DNA of 64,000 bases, from assembly GCA_038212445.1 (NCBI GenBank), contig JBBQUM010000011.1:1-64000 (forward strand). Direction: 5' to 3'. A program made the position numbers and the translations under genes. The notes beneath the pieces are model-generated. The model was not told the origin of the DNA. It made no database searches and worked only from the letters and a program-made list of their open reading frames with translations. Source of the stretch: TMP-7 sp038212445 (GTDB taxonomy: Bacteria; Acidobacteriota; Terriglobia; Bryobacterales; Bryobacteraceae). Shown piece by piece: positions 23,948 to 33,914 of this stretch. Every line of letters starts with the position of its first letter. Position 1 is the stretch's first letter.

Positions 23948-26271
23948 TGTTGGACTGCTTCCGCTTTCCGCCGGCCCACCGCCAGGGGACTCGGGCGTGC
24001 ACGCTCGACGGCGAAGAAAATGCGCTCAGGCGTCATTGGAGAATCAACCTCGATTATGCCGCCTGCACCGAACGCGGATATGGCGTCGCGTATCGCCTCT
24101 CTCACCGAAATGGCGAGCATCAGCGGCGGTTCTCCCACCGCCTTGCTACCGAAGATCACGCCAGGCTCGGCTGCACGCTCGAGAAAATCGACATTAAAAA
24201 CCTGTGGCAGTTCAGACCAGGATGGCAGTTTGTACGTTGACGCGCTGTTGGTGGCCAGCCGTCCCTTTGCGTCCCAAATCAATTCCTCGAGCGCCAACCA
24301 GCCGACGCCCTGTATAAAGCCGCCTTCGATTTGGCCGCGGTCGATCAGCGGCGAGATCGAGGCTCCAGCGTCTTCGAGGATGTCGACGCGAAGCAGTTGC
24401 ATGTCCCCCGTGAAGCCATCCACCTCCACTTCGGCAACCGCCGCGCCATAGACGAAATAGTAGAAGGGACTGCCTTGTCCGGTGGCGGCCTCGTAGTGTA
24501 TTTCCGGCGTACGGTAATAGCCGCTAGCGAACAACGGCAGCCTCTGAAAGTAAGCGGACTCGACTACGCGGGCCCAATCTACCGACTGGCTACGCTCACG
24601 GTTGAAGACCTGGCCGTTATCGAACTCCACCTCATCTTCTGAACAACCCAGCAGCGTCGCCGCCACCGGGCGGAGCGTCGACTGAATCTTGGCGCAGGCG
24701 TCGTAAACCGCCGCTCCGTTAAGATCGCTTCCTGATGAGGCTGCAGTAGCCGATGTGTTGGGCACCTTGTCGGTCCGGGTGGGCATGATGCGGACCGCGC
24801 CGATCGGTACGCCGAGACTATCGGCCGCCACTTGGCGCATCTTGGTATGCAGTCCTTGTCCCATCTCCGTCCCGCCGTGGTTCACCTGCACGCTTCCATC
24901 GCGGTAGACAAGAACGAGGGCGCCGGCCTGGTTGAAGTGCGTAGCCGTGAAGGAGATGCCGAACTTCACCGGCGTGATGGCGATTCCGCGCTTACGATGA
25001 CGGTGCGCGGTATTGAACGTGCCAATCTCCTCGCGCCTTGTGTCGAAAGCGCTGGTCTGCTTCAGGCGATCCCACGAAGTCCGGATCCGGCCGGCGTCCT
25101 TCACCGGCTGGCCATAGTGCGTCGATTGTCCCTCGCGATAGAAGTTTCGCTCACGCACCACATCAGCGGGTAGTTCCAGCGTCCTTGCAATGCGGTCGAG
25201 GATGTCTTCGATGACCACCATTCCTTGCGGTCCGCCGAAACCGCGGAATGCCGTCTGCGAGGTCTTGTGCGTCTTCGCCAAGTAGCCAGTGAGATCCACT
25301 GCGGGCAGGAAATAGCAGTTATCGAGATGGAACAGGGCGCGCCACAAGATGGGCAGCGACAGGTCGAGACTCCAGCCGGCGTCGGCGTAAAGCTCACCCT
25401 TCACTGCCAGGATTCTTCCGTCGTCATCGAAGCCCGCGTCGAAGCGACCCAGAAAGGGATGGCGTTTCCCGGTGAGGATCATATCGAGCCGGCGTGGCAG
25501 CCGTACACGGACTGGCCGTCCCGTCTTCATCGCGCCGAGCGCGGCGATCGCGGCCCAAGTATTGGCCTGAACCTCCTTACCGCCGAAAGCGCCTCCCATT
25601 CGCAAACACTCGACGGTGACATCGTGCCGCGGACGCCCGAGCACTCGCGCAACGATCTCCTGCGTCTCGGCCGGATGCTGGGTGGAGGAGTGCAGTGTCA
25701 CGCCGCCCGACTCGTCGAGCCACGCGATGGCGCATTGAGTTTCGAGGTAGAAATGCTCCTGTCCTCCAATGCGGACCTCGCCTTGAATCCGTCGTGGACT
25801 AGCGGCGAGCGCTTGGGACGCATCGCCTCGCTGGACTCTCTGCGGTGCCGCCAGATAGGAACCGGCAGCGATGGCGTCCTCAATTGTGAGGATCGGAGTC
25901 AGTTCTTCGTACTCCACTACGACAGCAGCGGCACCTAGCCTGGCGTCCTCGAGCGATTCTGCCAGCACCCACGCGACCGGTTGGCTGTGGAACAGAATTT
26001 CGTTGGGGAACAGCGGTTCGTCATGGCGCGCCGGTCCAGTGTCGCCTTCACCGGGAACATCCGCGGAAGTGAGCATCGTCACGACGCCGGATTGCGTGAG
26101 CGCGGGCGTCGCGTCCAGCCTTATCACCCGGGCATGAGCGTGAGGTGCCAGCACCGGCCATGCATGCAGGATATTCGGAAAACGCGCCAGCAGATCGTCG
26201 GTATATAACGCGTCGCCGCTGACATGCCCGTTCGCGCTTTCATGAGGAAAAGCCTGGCCCGCGTACTTCAT
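23944..26271 (-). CDS. xdhB: Xanthine dehydrogenase, molybdenum-binding subunit
   Basis: A 775-residue protein of the xanthine oxidase family large subunit. An N-terminal domain (about 10-115) is followed by the molybdopterin-binding part with QEHFYLETQ, GGAFGGKE, TAFRGFGGPQGMVVIEDILD and VNHGGTEMGQGLHTKM. The catalytic Glu is in AVGEPPLMLAISVREAIRDA. It pairs with the iron-sulfur/FAD subunit encoded immediately upstream (ATGA overlap) to oxidise hypoxanthine and xanthine to urate. No xdhC-type maturation gene is present in the operon. Confidence 0.95.
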   Translation of the reverse strand: MKYAGQAFPHESANGHVSGDALYTDDLLARFPNILHAWPVLAPHAHARVIRLDATPALTQSGVVTMLTSADVPGEGDTGPARHDEPLFPNEILFHSQPVAWVLAESLEDARLGAAAVVVEYEELTPILTIEDAIAAGSYLAAPQRVQRGDASQALAASPRRIQGEVRIGGQEHFYLETQCAIAWLDESGGVTLHSSTQHPAETQEIVARVLGRPRHDVTVECLRMGGAFGGKEVQANTWAAIAALGAMKTGRPVRVRLPRRLDMILTGKRHPFLGRFDAGFDDDGRILAVKGELYADAGWSLDLSLPILWRALFHLDNCYFLPAVDLTGYLAKTHKTSQTAFRGFGGPQGMVVIEDILDRIARTLELPADVVRERNFYREGQSTHYGQPVKDAGRIRTSWDRLKQTSAFDTRREEIGTFNTAHRHRKRGIAITPVKFGISFTATHFNQAGALVLVYRDGSVQVNHGGTEMGQGLHTKMRQVAADSLGVPIGAVRIMPTRTDKVPNTSATAASSGSDLNGAAVYDACAKIQSTLRPVAATLLGCSEDEVEFDNGQVFNRERSQSVDWARVVESAYFQRLPLFASGYYRTPEIHYEAATGQGSPFYYFVYGAAVAEVEVDGFTGDMQLLRVDILEDAGASISPLIDRGQIEGGFIQGVGWLALEELIWDAKGRLATNSASTYKLPSWSELPQVFNVDFLERAAEPGVIFGSKAVGEPPLMLAISVREAIRDAISAFGAGGIIEVDSPMTPERIFFAVERARPSPLAVGRRKAEAVQQ

Positions 26272-27659
26272 ACTGGCTGCAATTCCTCTTCCCGCTCGCA
26301 GCGAAACTTCTCCAGCAGGGTTTCCGCCACAGCAAGTCTGTAGGCAGCGCTGCCACGATGGTCGGAGAGCGGCGTTAACGATTCACCAATGATTTCGCGG
26401 GTTTCGCGGACTGAGTGCTCGTCCCACTTTCTTCCGATCAGGAATTGTTCCGCGGTCTTCACCCTGATCGGCGTCGCCGCCACTCCGCCAAAAGCGATTC
26501 GCGCGGCCGTCACGCGATCGGCCGCATCGAGGTCGATGGCAAAGCACGCCGCGACGGTACTGATGTCGTCCATGCGCCGCTTGGCAACTTTGAAGAAGCG
26601 CGCCAGGGCAGGGAACGGTTTGGGGATGACGACAGAAACGATTAGTTCACCTTCCATCAGCGCGGTTCGCCGATAGGCCAGGAAAAAGTCGGCAAGCGGG
26701 ACGCGACGCTCGCCTAGCGGTCCCGCAATCTTCAGATCGGCGCCAAGTCCTAACAACATGGGCGCTCCGTCTCCGATGGGCGAAGCGGTCGCAAGATTGC
26801 CGCCGAGCGTCGCGCGGTTGCGGATGAGGGGCGAAGCAAACAGGGGAAACCAATCGTGAACGAGCGAGGGTGCGCCGGTCCAGCGGGCTTCGATCTCCGA
26901 GAGCGTCAGCCCTGCGCCGAGTTCGACGAATTCCGGCGTGTCGCGGAAGGTCCGCAGTTCCGGCAATGCTTCGACACTCACCAGGTGAGGCCATCGGTGA
27001 TCCTTGAGATTCGAGTCCACTGCGAGGTCGGTGGCGCCTGCAACCAGGCGCGCCGCAGGATGAGCGGCGAGCAGATCGAGGCATTCAGGCAAGGAAGCGG
27101 GCCGGTCAAAGCGGACTCCCCGATGCTCGTGGTGGACGGCGTGAAGGATGGGCGGCGGCGCGGAGAGTCGTGCGCGAAAGCTGTCGTCAGGTGCCGGAGC
27201 GAGTGACAGCGCTGCATCCGAAAGCGGCCGGTAGCCAGTGCAGCGGCACAAATTACCGCCCATGGAATGTGGATCACACAGAGTGGAGCGTCCTGGTCGA
27301 TATTGCTCGGCGAACAGGCTCATGACGAATCCGGGAGTGCAGTAGCCGCACTGAGAACCGCCGCCGTCAGCGATGGCGCGCTGTGCCTCGCAAAGACGGC
27401 CGTCCTGCCGCAATCCTTCGACGGTGACGATCTCCTGGCCGGCAACCATCGGGAGAAACAGCAGGCAACTGTTCACCGGGACATACTGGCTGCCTTGTGG
27501 ATGCTCACGCACCAGCAGCACAGTGCAGGCGCCGCATTCGCCTTCGGCACAACCTTCCTTGGCGCCGGTTAGCCCCTCCTGCCTGAGCCAGTCGAGAAGC
27601 GTTGTTTGCGGATTCGTGAGCGACAGCCCAATGCGGCGGCCGTTGAGTACGAAATCCAT
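26268..27659 (-). CDS. xdhA: Xanthine dehydrogenase, iron-sulfur and FAD subunit
   Basis: A 463-residue fusion of two [2Fe-2S] domains and an FAD domain. The plant-type cluster motif is CAEGECGACTVLL and the helical cluster motif is QCGYCTPGFVMS followed by NLCRCTGYRPL. The FAD domain (about 190-460) has RLVAGATDLAVD, IRNRATLGGNLATASPIGD and the C-terminal CO_deh_flav_C-like part. It passes electrons from the molybdenum subunit to NAD+. It is the first gene of the purine operon; no regulator gene lies next to it. Confidence 0.95.
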   Translation of the reverse strand: MDFVLNGRRIGLSLTNPQTTLLDWLRQEGLTGAKEGCAEGECGACTVLLVREHPQGSQYVPVNSCLLFLPMVAGQEIVTVEGLRQDGRLCEAQRAIADGGGSQCGYCTPGFVMSLFAEQYRPGRSTLCDPHSMGGNLCRCTGYRPLSDAALSLAPAPDDSFRARLSAPPPILHAVHHEHRGVRFDRPASLPECLDLLAAHPAARLVAGATDLAVDSNLKDHRWPHLVSVEALPELRTFRDTPEFVELGAGLTLSEIEARWTGAPSLVHDWFPLFASPLIRNRATLGGNLATASPIGDGAPMLLGLGADLKIAGPLGERRVPLADFFLAYRRTALMEGELIVSVVIPKPFPALARFFKVAKRRMDDISTVAACFAIDLDAADRVTAARIAFGGVAATPIRVKTAEQFLIGRKWDEHSVRETREIIGESLTPLSDHRGSAAYRLAVAETLLEKFRCEREEELQPV

Positions 27660-27909
27660 TTGCGTTTTCTTACCTTAGCTCCTACGTCGCGAATCAATGC
27701 GGCCGCTAGCTGACCGGGAGCCTCCGCCCAATAATTCTCGATTGTAACCCGCCAGACAGGTCCAGCCAAATTTGCGAACCCGCCGCGGTTGGGCTATCTT
27801 CAAAGCTAACTTCCCCGTTGAATAAAGTTTCGCCCGCGCGGGTATCCTCGTGGATTCCTGCTCTGGACTCGTCCCCAGCGAAACAAATTCGCTTCAGAAT
27901 GAGGACTTC

Positions 27910-30900
27910 ATGAACAAACTGCTTCTGCGGGTTGCGGCGGCTGTGTTATGCGTGGCCGGTGTGGCTAGCGCTCAAACTTCAGGTGCCGGTACGATTACCG
28001 GAACGGTCAAGGATCCTTCAGGAGCGGCGGTTCCCGGTGCCGCCATCAGTGTCCGAAATATAGATACGGGAATCGAACGGCAATTAGAGTCGAACGAAGC
28101 GGGCATCTACGTCGCAGCCTTCATGCAGCCCGGTCATTACGAGGTGTCGGCAAGCAAGGGCGGTTTTGGCCGGCTACTCCGCAAAGACCTCACGCTGCAA
28201 GTTGGACAAACCCTGACTCTCGACTTTTCACTGGCCGTGCAGACCACCACTGAAGCGGTGCTCGTCACGGGTCAGGTGGGCGTCGTCGACACCGAGAAGA
28301 CCGAACTCTCGCAGGTGGTAAGCACCGCTGCGGTGGAGAATCTGCCACTCGCCGGGCGCCGGTGGGAGACGTTTGTTCTTTTGACCTCCAATGTCACTAC
28401 TGACGGCGGCAGCGGCTTGGTTTCCTATCGCGGCATCTCTGGTCTATACAACAGCACTTCGGTGGACGGCGCCAATAACAACCAGGCCTTCTTCTCCGAA
28501 GCCAAGGGCCGCACTGGCGTTCCGTACGTGTACAGCATGGACTCGATTCAGGAGTTCCAGGTGAGCGCCAGCAATTACAGCGCCGAGTTCGGACAGGCGG
28601 CAGGCGGTGTGGTGAATGCCGTGACCAAGAGCGGTACCAATGCCCTTCATGGCGACTTGTTCTACTACCTTCGTTATCCAACTCTCAATGCGCTCGACCC
28701 GATCCAGAAAGCGGCCGGCAACTACACCCAGCCCGTCCACCAGCAGCAGCAGTTTGGCGGAAGTGTTGGGGGCCCGGTTATCAAGGACAAGCTGTTCTAC
28801 TTTTTCACTTATGACGGATCACGCAAGGTGTCGCCCATCAGCTACACCAGCAGCGCGAAGTTCCCCTTGGCGTGTCCCGCGGCGGTGAGCGCGAGCCAAT
28901 GTGCGGCGGCCAACGGCTACCTGTCCTCTTTGCTCGGCGCATTTCCACGCTCCGCCAACCAGGACGTCGGCTTCGGCAAGCTCGACTACCAGCTCTCCTC
29001 CAAGAATCACGTGGGCGCATCCTTCAATCTGGATAATTTCAAAGCGCCGAATTACTACAACACCGCCATCACCTCAGCGAACAATTCTGTTAGCGCCAAC
29101 GGCACAAACGTCACGCATGAGCGGATCTTTGTGGCCAGCCTCGACACCACGATCTCGAGTTCGATGTTCAATACGGCGCGATTCCAATGGTCCCGCGACT
29201 TGGAAGTGACCGCCGCCAACGGCACCGCGCCCAGTGTCACCGTCACCAACGTGATGGCGTACGGAATGCCCAACGCTCTGCCGCGTCCCGCGTTTCCGGA
29301 CGAGCACCGGCTCCAGTTCAACGACATCCTCTCTTATACACGCGGCCGCCACACCTTCAAAGCGGGCGTTGACGTTAACCTGATCCACGAACTGTTGATC
29401 AATCTGTTCCAGGGCGGGGGCGTTTACAGCTACTCCGGTGGCAGCGCATTCGGCAACTGGGTGGCCGACGTCACCGGCACCAGTTTGGGCGACGGCTTGA
29501 CTGGGCGCCACTTCACGACTTTCGTTCAGGTCACCGACCCGGTAACCGGGGTCGGCAAGGATGATTTCTACAACAACGATGTCGCCGGCTTTCTCGAGGA
29601 CAGCTGGAAAGTGCGGTCGAACCTGACTCTGCATCTCGGCGTCCGTTATGATCTGCAACTCATCCCTCAGCCGCCGAAGCCGAACCTCGCTACACCTCTA
29701 ACCAAGCTCTACACGTCAACGATCAATATCGACAAGAACAACTTCGCGCCGCGCATTGGACTCGCGTGGAGCGTCGGCAAAGGCGCCGTCGTGCGCGCGG
29801 GGTACGGCATGTTCTACGCCAAAACGACCAACAGTACCTACTACGCGACGCGAGCCGAGAATGGCGTGATTCAACAGACGTTCAACTGCAATCCCACCAC
29901 CTGTTCCAGCCTGTCATTCCCGAACCTGATTTTCGTACCGCCAGGAAACGCTCCGGCGGCGCCGTTCCCGGGGGCGCTAACACCGACCGTGACGCCCTTC
30001 TCGCCACCAACCCTGACACAGACCTCACGCGGACAATCCCCTGACTGGGTGAACCCGCTCGTGCACGAAGGCGAGTTCAGCATCGAGAAGTCAATCTTCG
30101 GCAACATGAGTGTCTCGGCGAGTTACGTCTTCAGCCGCGCCTTACGTCTGCCGATGTTCATCGACAGCAACCTGCAGGCCGCCACTGCCACCAAGAGTTA
30201 CGATCTCACCAGTTCCACGGGTTCGACACTCAGTTCGTTGACGGTGCCCTTCTACACGACGCGCATTGATCCAACCGGCTCGATTCTCACGGGCTACAGT
30301 GATGTGAATTCCTGGTACAACAGCCTCGTTCTCACCTTCCGGCGTCCAATGAGCCACGGCTTTGAGTTCACCGCCAACTACACCCTGGGCAAGGCTCTGG
30401 ACGGCGGGCAGGTAGCGGGAAGCGGCGGCACGTTTAACGGCACCGATCTTGCATTTGATCCTAAGAACAGGAAGCTTGAATATGCACGGTCCGATCTCGA
30501 CCAGCGGCATCGTTTTGTCGGCAGCGTGGTCTACTCTCCGGGTTACGCGAAGAAGTTGTCGAGCCGCGGCCTGCGCTTTGCGCTTGACGGCTGGAATTTC
30601 GCCAGCATCGTCACGGCGTCGAGCGGACAACCGGTAACGGGACTGATCAACGGCTTTGCCTCCGGTGGTCCGGACGGTGGCGTCACTGGTGGCCTCGTGA
30701 ATAATTCAGGCACCGGTACTGGCGGCCGCATCCCCGATCTTCCGCGTAGCGCCTTCACCGGACCCGGCTACAAGAACGTCGACTTCCGCATCGGCAGGCA
30801 GTTTGCAATTCGCGAGCGCATGCGTCTGTCTCTCGTCGGCGAGGCGTTCAACCTGTTCAACTTCACGAATATTTACAGCGTGAACTCCACTTACTACAAC

Positions 30901-31044
30901 TACTCGGCGGCAGGCGCTGGTGCCTGCGTGGGACACACCAACGGCTGTCTCGTGAAGAACCCGGCGTTCTTCGCGCCGCTAACGTCGAACAGCAACCTGT
31001 CGGGAGCGCGGCAGTTGCAGATCTCGGCGCGGTTCGCCTTCTAG
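27910..31044 (+). CDS. Oar-like TonB-dependent outer membrane protein
   Basis: A 1044-residue protein. A signal peptide (MNKLLLRVAAAVLCVAGVASA) is followed by a carboxypeptidase-regulatory-like beta-sandwich (about 28-110: TGTVKDPSGAAVPGAAISV). A plug-like region with EFQVSASNYSAEFGQAAGG and VNAVTKSGTN comes next, then a long beta-barrel ending in Phe (ARFAF). Such receptors are expanded in Solibacter-type acidobacteria and are thought to import or bind large substrates. The ATG at 27910 has GAGGAC upstream; a longer ORF from 27850 would place the signal peptide internally. It is divergent from the purine operon and may share the 250-bp regulatory region, but no purine link is shown. Confidence 0.9.
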   Translation: MNKLLLRVAAAVLCVAGVASAQTSGAGTITGTVKDPSGAAVPGAAISVRNIDTGIERQLESNEAGIYVAAFMQPGHYEVSASKGGFGRLLRKDLTLQVGQTLTLDFSLAVQTTTEAVLVTGQVGVVDTEKTELSQVVSTAAVENLPLAGRRWETFVLLTSNVTTDGGSGLVSYRGISGLYNSTSVDGANNNQAFFSEAKGRTGVPYVYSMDSIQEFQVSASNYSAEFGQAAGGVVNAVTKSGTNALHGDLFYYLRYPTLNALDPIQKAAGNYTQPVHQQQQFGGSVGGPVIKDKLFYFFTYDGSRKVSPISYTSSAKFPLACPAAVSASQCAAANGYLSSLLGAFPRSANQDVGFGKLDYQLSSKNHVGASFNLDNFKAPNYYNTAITSANNSVSANGTNVTHERIFVASLDTTISSSMFNTARFQWSRDLEVTAANGTAPSVTVTNVMAYGMPNALPRPAFPDEHRLQFNDILSYTRGRHTFKAGVDVNLIHELLINLFQGGGVYSYSGGSAFGNWVADVTGTSLGDGLTGRHFTTFVQVTDPVTGVGKDDFYNNDVAGFLEDSWKVRSNLTLHLGVRYDLQLIPQPPKPNLATPLTKLYTSTINIDKNNFAPRIGLAWSVGKGAVVRAGYGMFYAKTTNSTYYATRAENGVIQQTFNCNPTTCSSLSFPNLIFVPPGNAPAAPFPGALTPTVTPFSPPTLTQTSRGQSPDWVNPLVHEGEFSIEKSIFGNMSVSASYVFSRALRLPMFIDSNLQAATATKSYDLTSSTGSTLSSLTVPFYTTRIDPTGSILTGYSDVNSWYNSLVLTFRRPMSHGFEFTANYTLGKALDGGQVAGSGGTFNGTDLAFDPKNRKLEYARSDLDQRHRFVGSVVYSPGYAKKLSSRGLRFALDGWNFASIVTASSGQPVTGLINGFASGGPDGGVTGGLVNNSGTGTGGRIPDLPRSAFTGPGYKNVDFRIGRQFAIRERMRLSLVGEAFNLFNFTNIYSVNSTYYNYSAAGAGACVGHTNGCLVKNPAFFAPLTSNSNLSGARQLQISARFAF

Positions 31045-31052
31045 CGGCGGCG

Positions 31053-33440
31053 CTATTCGTTTCGGAGGGCCGCGACGGGTTCAACGCGCGCGGCCCGCAT
31101 TACCGGTAATGCCATCGCACTTACGGCGACGGCGGCCAGAAACAGCGGCACGGCGATAAAGGTCAGCGGATCGATGGTTGTGACGCCATTCATTACTGCC
31201 CGGATAACTCGCGCCAGAGGGACCGCTCCCGCCACGCCGAGGACAATGCCGATCACGACCAGCCTGAGACCCTGTCGAAGCACCATCCAACTGACATCCC
31301 GGGTTGTGGCTCCAACCGCCATTCGGATTCCGATTTCGCGCGTTCGCTGGCTGACGGAATATGAAATAACGCCGTAGATGCCGACGGTGGCAAGCGTGAG
31401 CGCCAGCAGTCCAAGCACGCCCGATACAGCGCCGCCCGCCTGCGCCGGCATTCGCTGATAGCCAATCGCGACGTCGAACGGATACACGAGCAATTGATGT
31501 CCGCGCGATAATTCGCCGCCGCTCTGGCGCAGCGCCGGCAGAAGCGCCAAAGCGTCGCGGCGGGCCCTGACGAAGTAGTGCATCGTGGCCGCCGGTCGAT
31601 CAAGCGCAATGGGGAAGTACACGTACGCCCGATCGAGTTCGGCTAGCTTGATGCTGCGAGTGTCACGTGCAACACCAATCACCATTGCTGTCCGCTTTGC
31701 TATCGGTTTGCCCGCAAGATAGCCGTCGAACGTGACCATCCTCCCCAACGGATTTGTTCCGGGGAATAGCTTGGCTGCGGCGGCCTCACTGATCACGGCA
31801 ACCGGCGACTCAGTCTGCGCTTCTTCGGAACTGAAGGTCCGACCGCTCAACAGTGGGACACCGAGCGTGCTGAAATAGGTCCCGTCCACCTGGTTGATGC
31901 CGGCGCGCACTCCTGACTCATCCGGACCGCTCGAGAGATTGCCGAGGCCACTGCCGAGCAGCGGGACCATGCGCCCGGCAGCGACAGACTCGACACCGGG
32001 CAGGGAAGCGAGGCGATCCCGCATCTGCCCGCTCAGCGTTCGATCGGGTTCGCCTTCCCCTATATCGAACTGGACGATAAGATTCTTATCGGCGTCGAAG
32101 CCCGGATGATCGGTGTAGGAGTTAGCGAGGCTTCGAGTAAGCACGCCCGCGTTGATTAGCAGAATCAGGCATAGGGCCACTTGAGCGATTACGAGTCCGC
32201 TGCGCAGCCGTGAGCGTGACCACTGAATTCCCTGACTGCCTCCATCTTTCAAGCCCGAGGATACGTCCGCGCGTGTGGCCATGAGTGCCGGAACAAAACC
32301 AAAGACCATTGCCGCGGCCACACAAATTGCGCCGGTGTAGGCAAACACGCGGAGGTCCGGCGTCAGCGTCAAATTCCACTGCCCCCATAGTTGCGGCATA
32401 CGCGATTGGATGAATGCCGAGAGTGCAGGCAGACTCCAGACGCTAACAAAGATCGCGAACATGCCTCCTAGCATCGAGATCGCGAGACTCTCGGTGAACA
32501 ATTGGCGCAGAAGCCTGGGCCGACTGGCGCCCAAGGCCAGCCGCACGGAGATTTCACGCCGGCGTGACGCCGACCTTGCCAGCACAAGATTCGCAACGTT
32601 GGCGCAGGCGATGAGCAGGACGAGTCCAACGCAGACCATCAGCAGTCCGGCGAGCGATGCGGTGGCGGGATTCAGAGGAATCAGATTTGCCCGCGACTGA
32701 AGGCGAACGCGATCCTGGTCCGGATTCGCGCCTTCGCGTGAATGGCTAAACTGACGCCGGATTGCCGTCAGCTCATCCTCCATTTGCGCTCGGCTTGTAT
32801 GCGCTCGTGCCCAAACGAGAATATGGATCAGGCCCGCCGCCGGCTCGCGAGGCTCCAAGGTCCAGAACTTCGCAACCAGCGGCATTGTCCCGATGAACTG
32901 CTGAGGCGCCACGCCGACAATCGTGTAGTTGCGTCCGCTTAGCCTGAGTGTCCGGCCAATCGCCGATGGATCGCCTCGAAACTGGCGCTGCCAGAATTCG
33001 TAGTTGAGGACGATCGCGTTACCGCCCAGGTCGCGGTAGTCGTCCTCGCTGAAGAATCGTCCCAGCGCCGGCTGAATCAACGCCGCACGAAAATAGTTGG
33101 CCGAGACCAAGTTCCCATGGACAATCTCTCTTTGCCCGTCGCCACCCATGACGGGCAAGATCCAGTTATACCCGGCGACCTCGGCGCAACTCGAACAGCC
33201 CTTCTGGAATCGCAGGAACTCCGCGCTGTCCGTACCGGAGCCGACCTCAAACAGGGTTTGCGGACTGCCAACCGGTGTCGGGCGGAAGAGCGCGGCGTTT
33301 AGCAGCGTGAACAAGGCGGTGTTCACGCCGATCCCGAGAGCCATCGTTGCGGCTGCCACTATCGCGAATCCGGGGCTCGCCCGGAGGGTCCTCAGCGCGT
33401 AGCGCATGTCCTGCCAAAACTGCCAGATGGTGGGTGACAT
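31053..33440 (-). CDS. ADOP-like MacB/FtsX-type permease, short N-terminus
   Basis: A 795-residue duplicated permease: helix DMRYALRTLRASPGFAIVAA, first periplasmic core, FtsX block (ARSASRRREISVRLALGASR), second core and a final FtsX block with SQRTREIGIRMAVGATTRDV. Unlike the ADOP at 246-2954, it lacks the charged N-terminal head and has no PadR gene beside it. I prefer ATG 33440; the frame stays open to a TTG at 33569, but that extension is proline-rich and not family-like. It converges on the Oar-like gene, with stops 8 bp apart. Confidence 0.87.
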   Translation of the reverse strand: MSPTIWQFWQDMRYALRTLRASPGFAIVAAATMALGIGVNTALFTLLNAALFRPTPVGSPQTLFEVGSGTDSAEFLRFQKGCSSCAEVAGYNWILPVMGGDGQREIVHGNLVSANYFRAALIQPALGRFFSEDDYRDLGGNAIVLNYEFWQRQFRGDPSAIGRTLRLSGRNYTIVGVAPQQFIGTMPLVAKFWTLEPREPAAGLIHILVWARAHTSRAQMEDELTAIRRQFSHSREGANPDQDRVRLQSRANLIPLNPATASLAGLLMVCVGLVLLIACANVANLVLARSASRRREISVRLALGASRPRLLRQLFTESLAISMLGGMFAIFVSVWSLPALSAFIQSRMPQLWGQWNLTLTPDLRVFAYTGAICVAAAMVFGFVPALMATRADVSSGLKDGGSQGIQWSRSRLRSGLVIAQVALCLILLINAGVLTRSLANSYTDHPGFDADKNLIVQFDIGEGEPDRTLSGQMRDRLASLPGVESVAAGRMVPLLGSGLGNLSSGPDESGVRAGINQVDGTYFSTLGVPLLSGRTFSSEEAQTESPVAVISEAAAAKLFPGTNPLGRMVTFDGYLAGKPIAKRTAMVIGVARDTRSIKLAELDRAYVYFPIALDRPAATMHYFVRARRDALALLPALRQSGGELSRGHQLLVYPFDVAIGYQRMPAQAGGAVSGVLGLLALTLATVGIYGVISYSVSQRTREIGIRMAVGATTRDVSWMVLRQGLRLVVIGIVLGVAGAVPLARVIRAVMNGVTTIDPLTFIAVPLFLAAVAVSAMALPVMRAARVEPVAALRNE

Positions 33441-33590
33441 CCGCGTCGGCAATGCAATTCCCGGTCCAAAACGCGCGTTGAAAAGCCGGTAGTCGTTTAG
33501 AGGAGGCGGTGCGCTCCTGGGACGAACTCCGCCAAAACCGGACGCCGTCAGCGCTCCGGGCGTAACCAACGCGTGCGGTATGAATAAGGT

Positions 33591-33914
33591 ATGTCGTTCG
33601 TTAAAGTCGGGGCGTTGTCGAAGCTTCTACCGGGCTCCGTTATGGAGGCCAGGATCGACGGCAAACCAATCGCCATCTGCAATACGGGCGGCGGACTCCA
33701 CGCGGTGGATGGCACCTGTCCCCATGCCGGCGGTCCGCTGGGGCACGGCGCGCTCCATGGCACCATGCTCGTCTGTCCGTTTCACGGCTGGGAGTTCGAC
33801 TGCCGCAACGGCGAGAATGATTTCGATCCCGCAATTAAGGTGGACACCTTCGCTTTGCGACTTGACGGCGACGATATCCTTGTAGACATCAACGCACGTG
33901 CCGGAACTCCCTGA
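33591..33914 (+). CDS. Rieske [2Fe-2S] ferredoxin-type protein
   Basis: A 107-residue single-domain Rieske protein. Cluster ligands are Cys and His in GTCPHAGGPLG and VCPFHGWEFD. There is no signal peptide or membrane anchor, so it is a soluble electron carrier, as in NirD-like or dioxygenase-associated ferredoxins. No oxygenase gene is adjacent. Its last 17 bp overlap the GTG start of mutM in another frame, so the two are probably cotranscribed, though a functional link is not obvious. Confidence 0.9.
   Translation: MSFVKVGALSKLLPGSVMEARIDGKPIAICNTGGGLHAVDGTCPHAGGPLGHGALHGTMLVCPFHGWEFDCRNGENDFDPAIKVDTFALRLDGDDILVDINARAGTP

Noticed and set aside
27833..27842. 10-bp palindrome CCCGCGCGGG between xdhA and the Oar-like gene as an operator
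   Set aside because: A short GC-only palindrome is common by chance in a GC-rich genome, and no second copy or regulator gene supports it.
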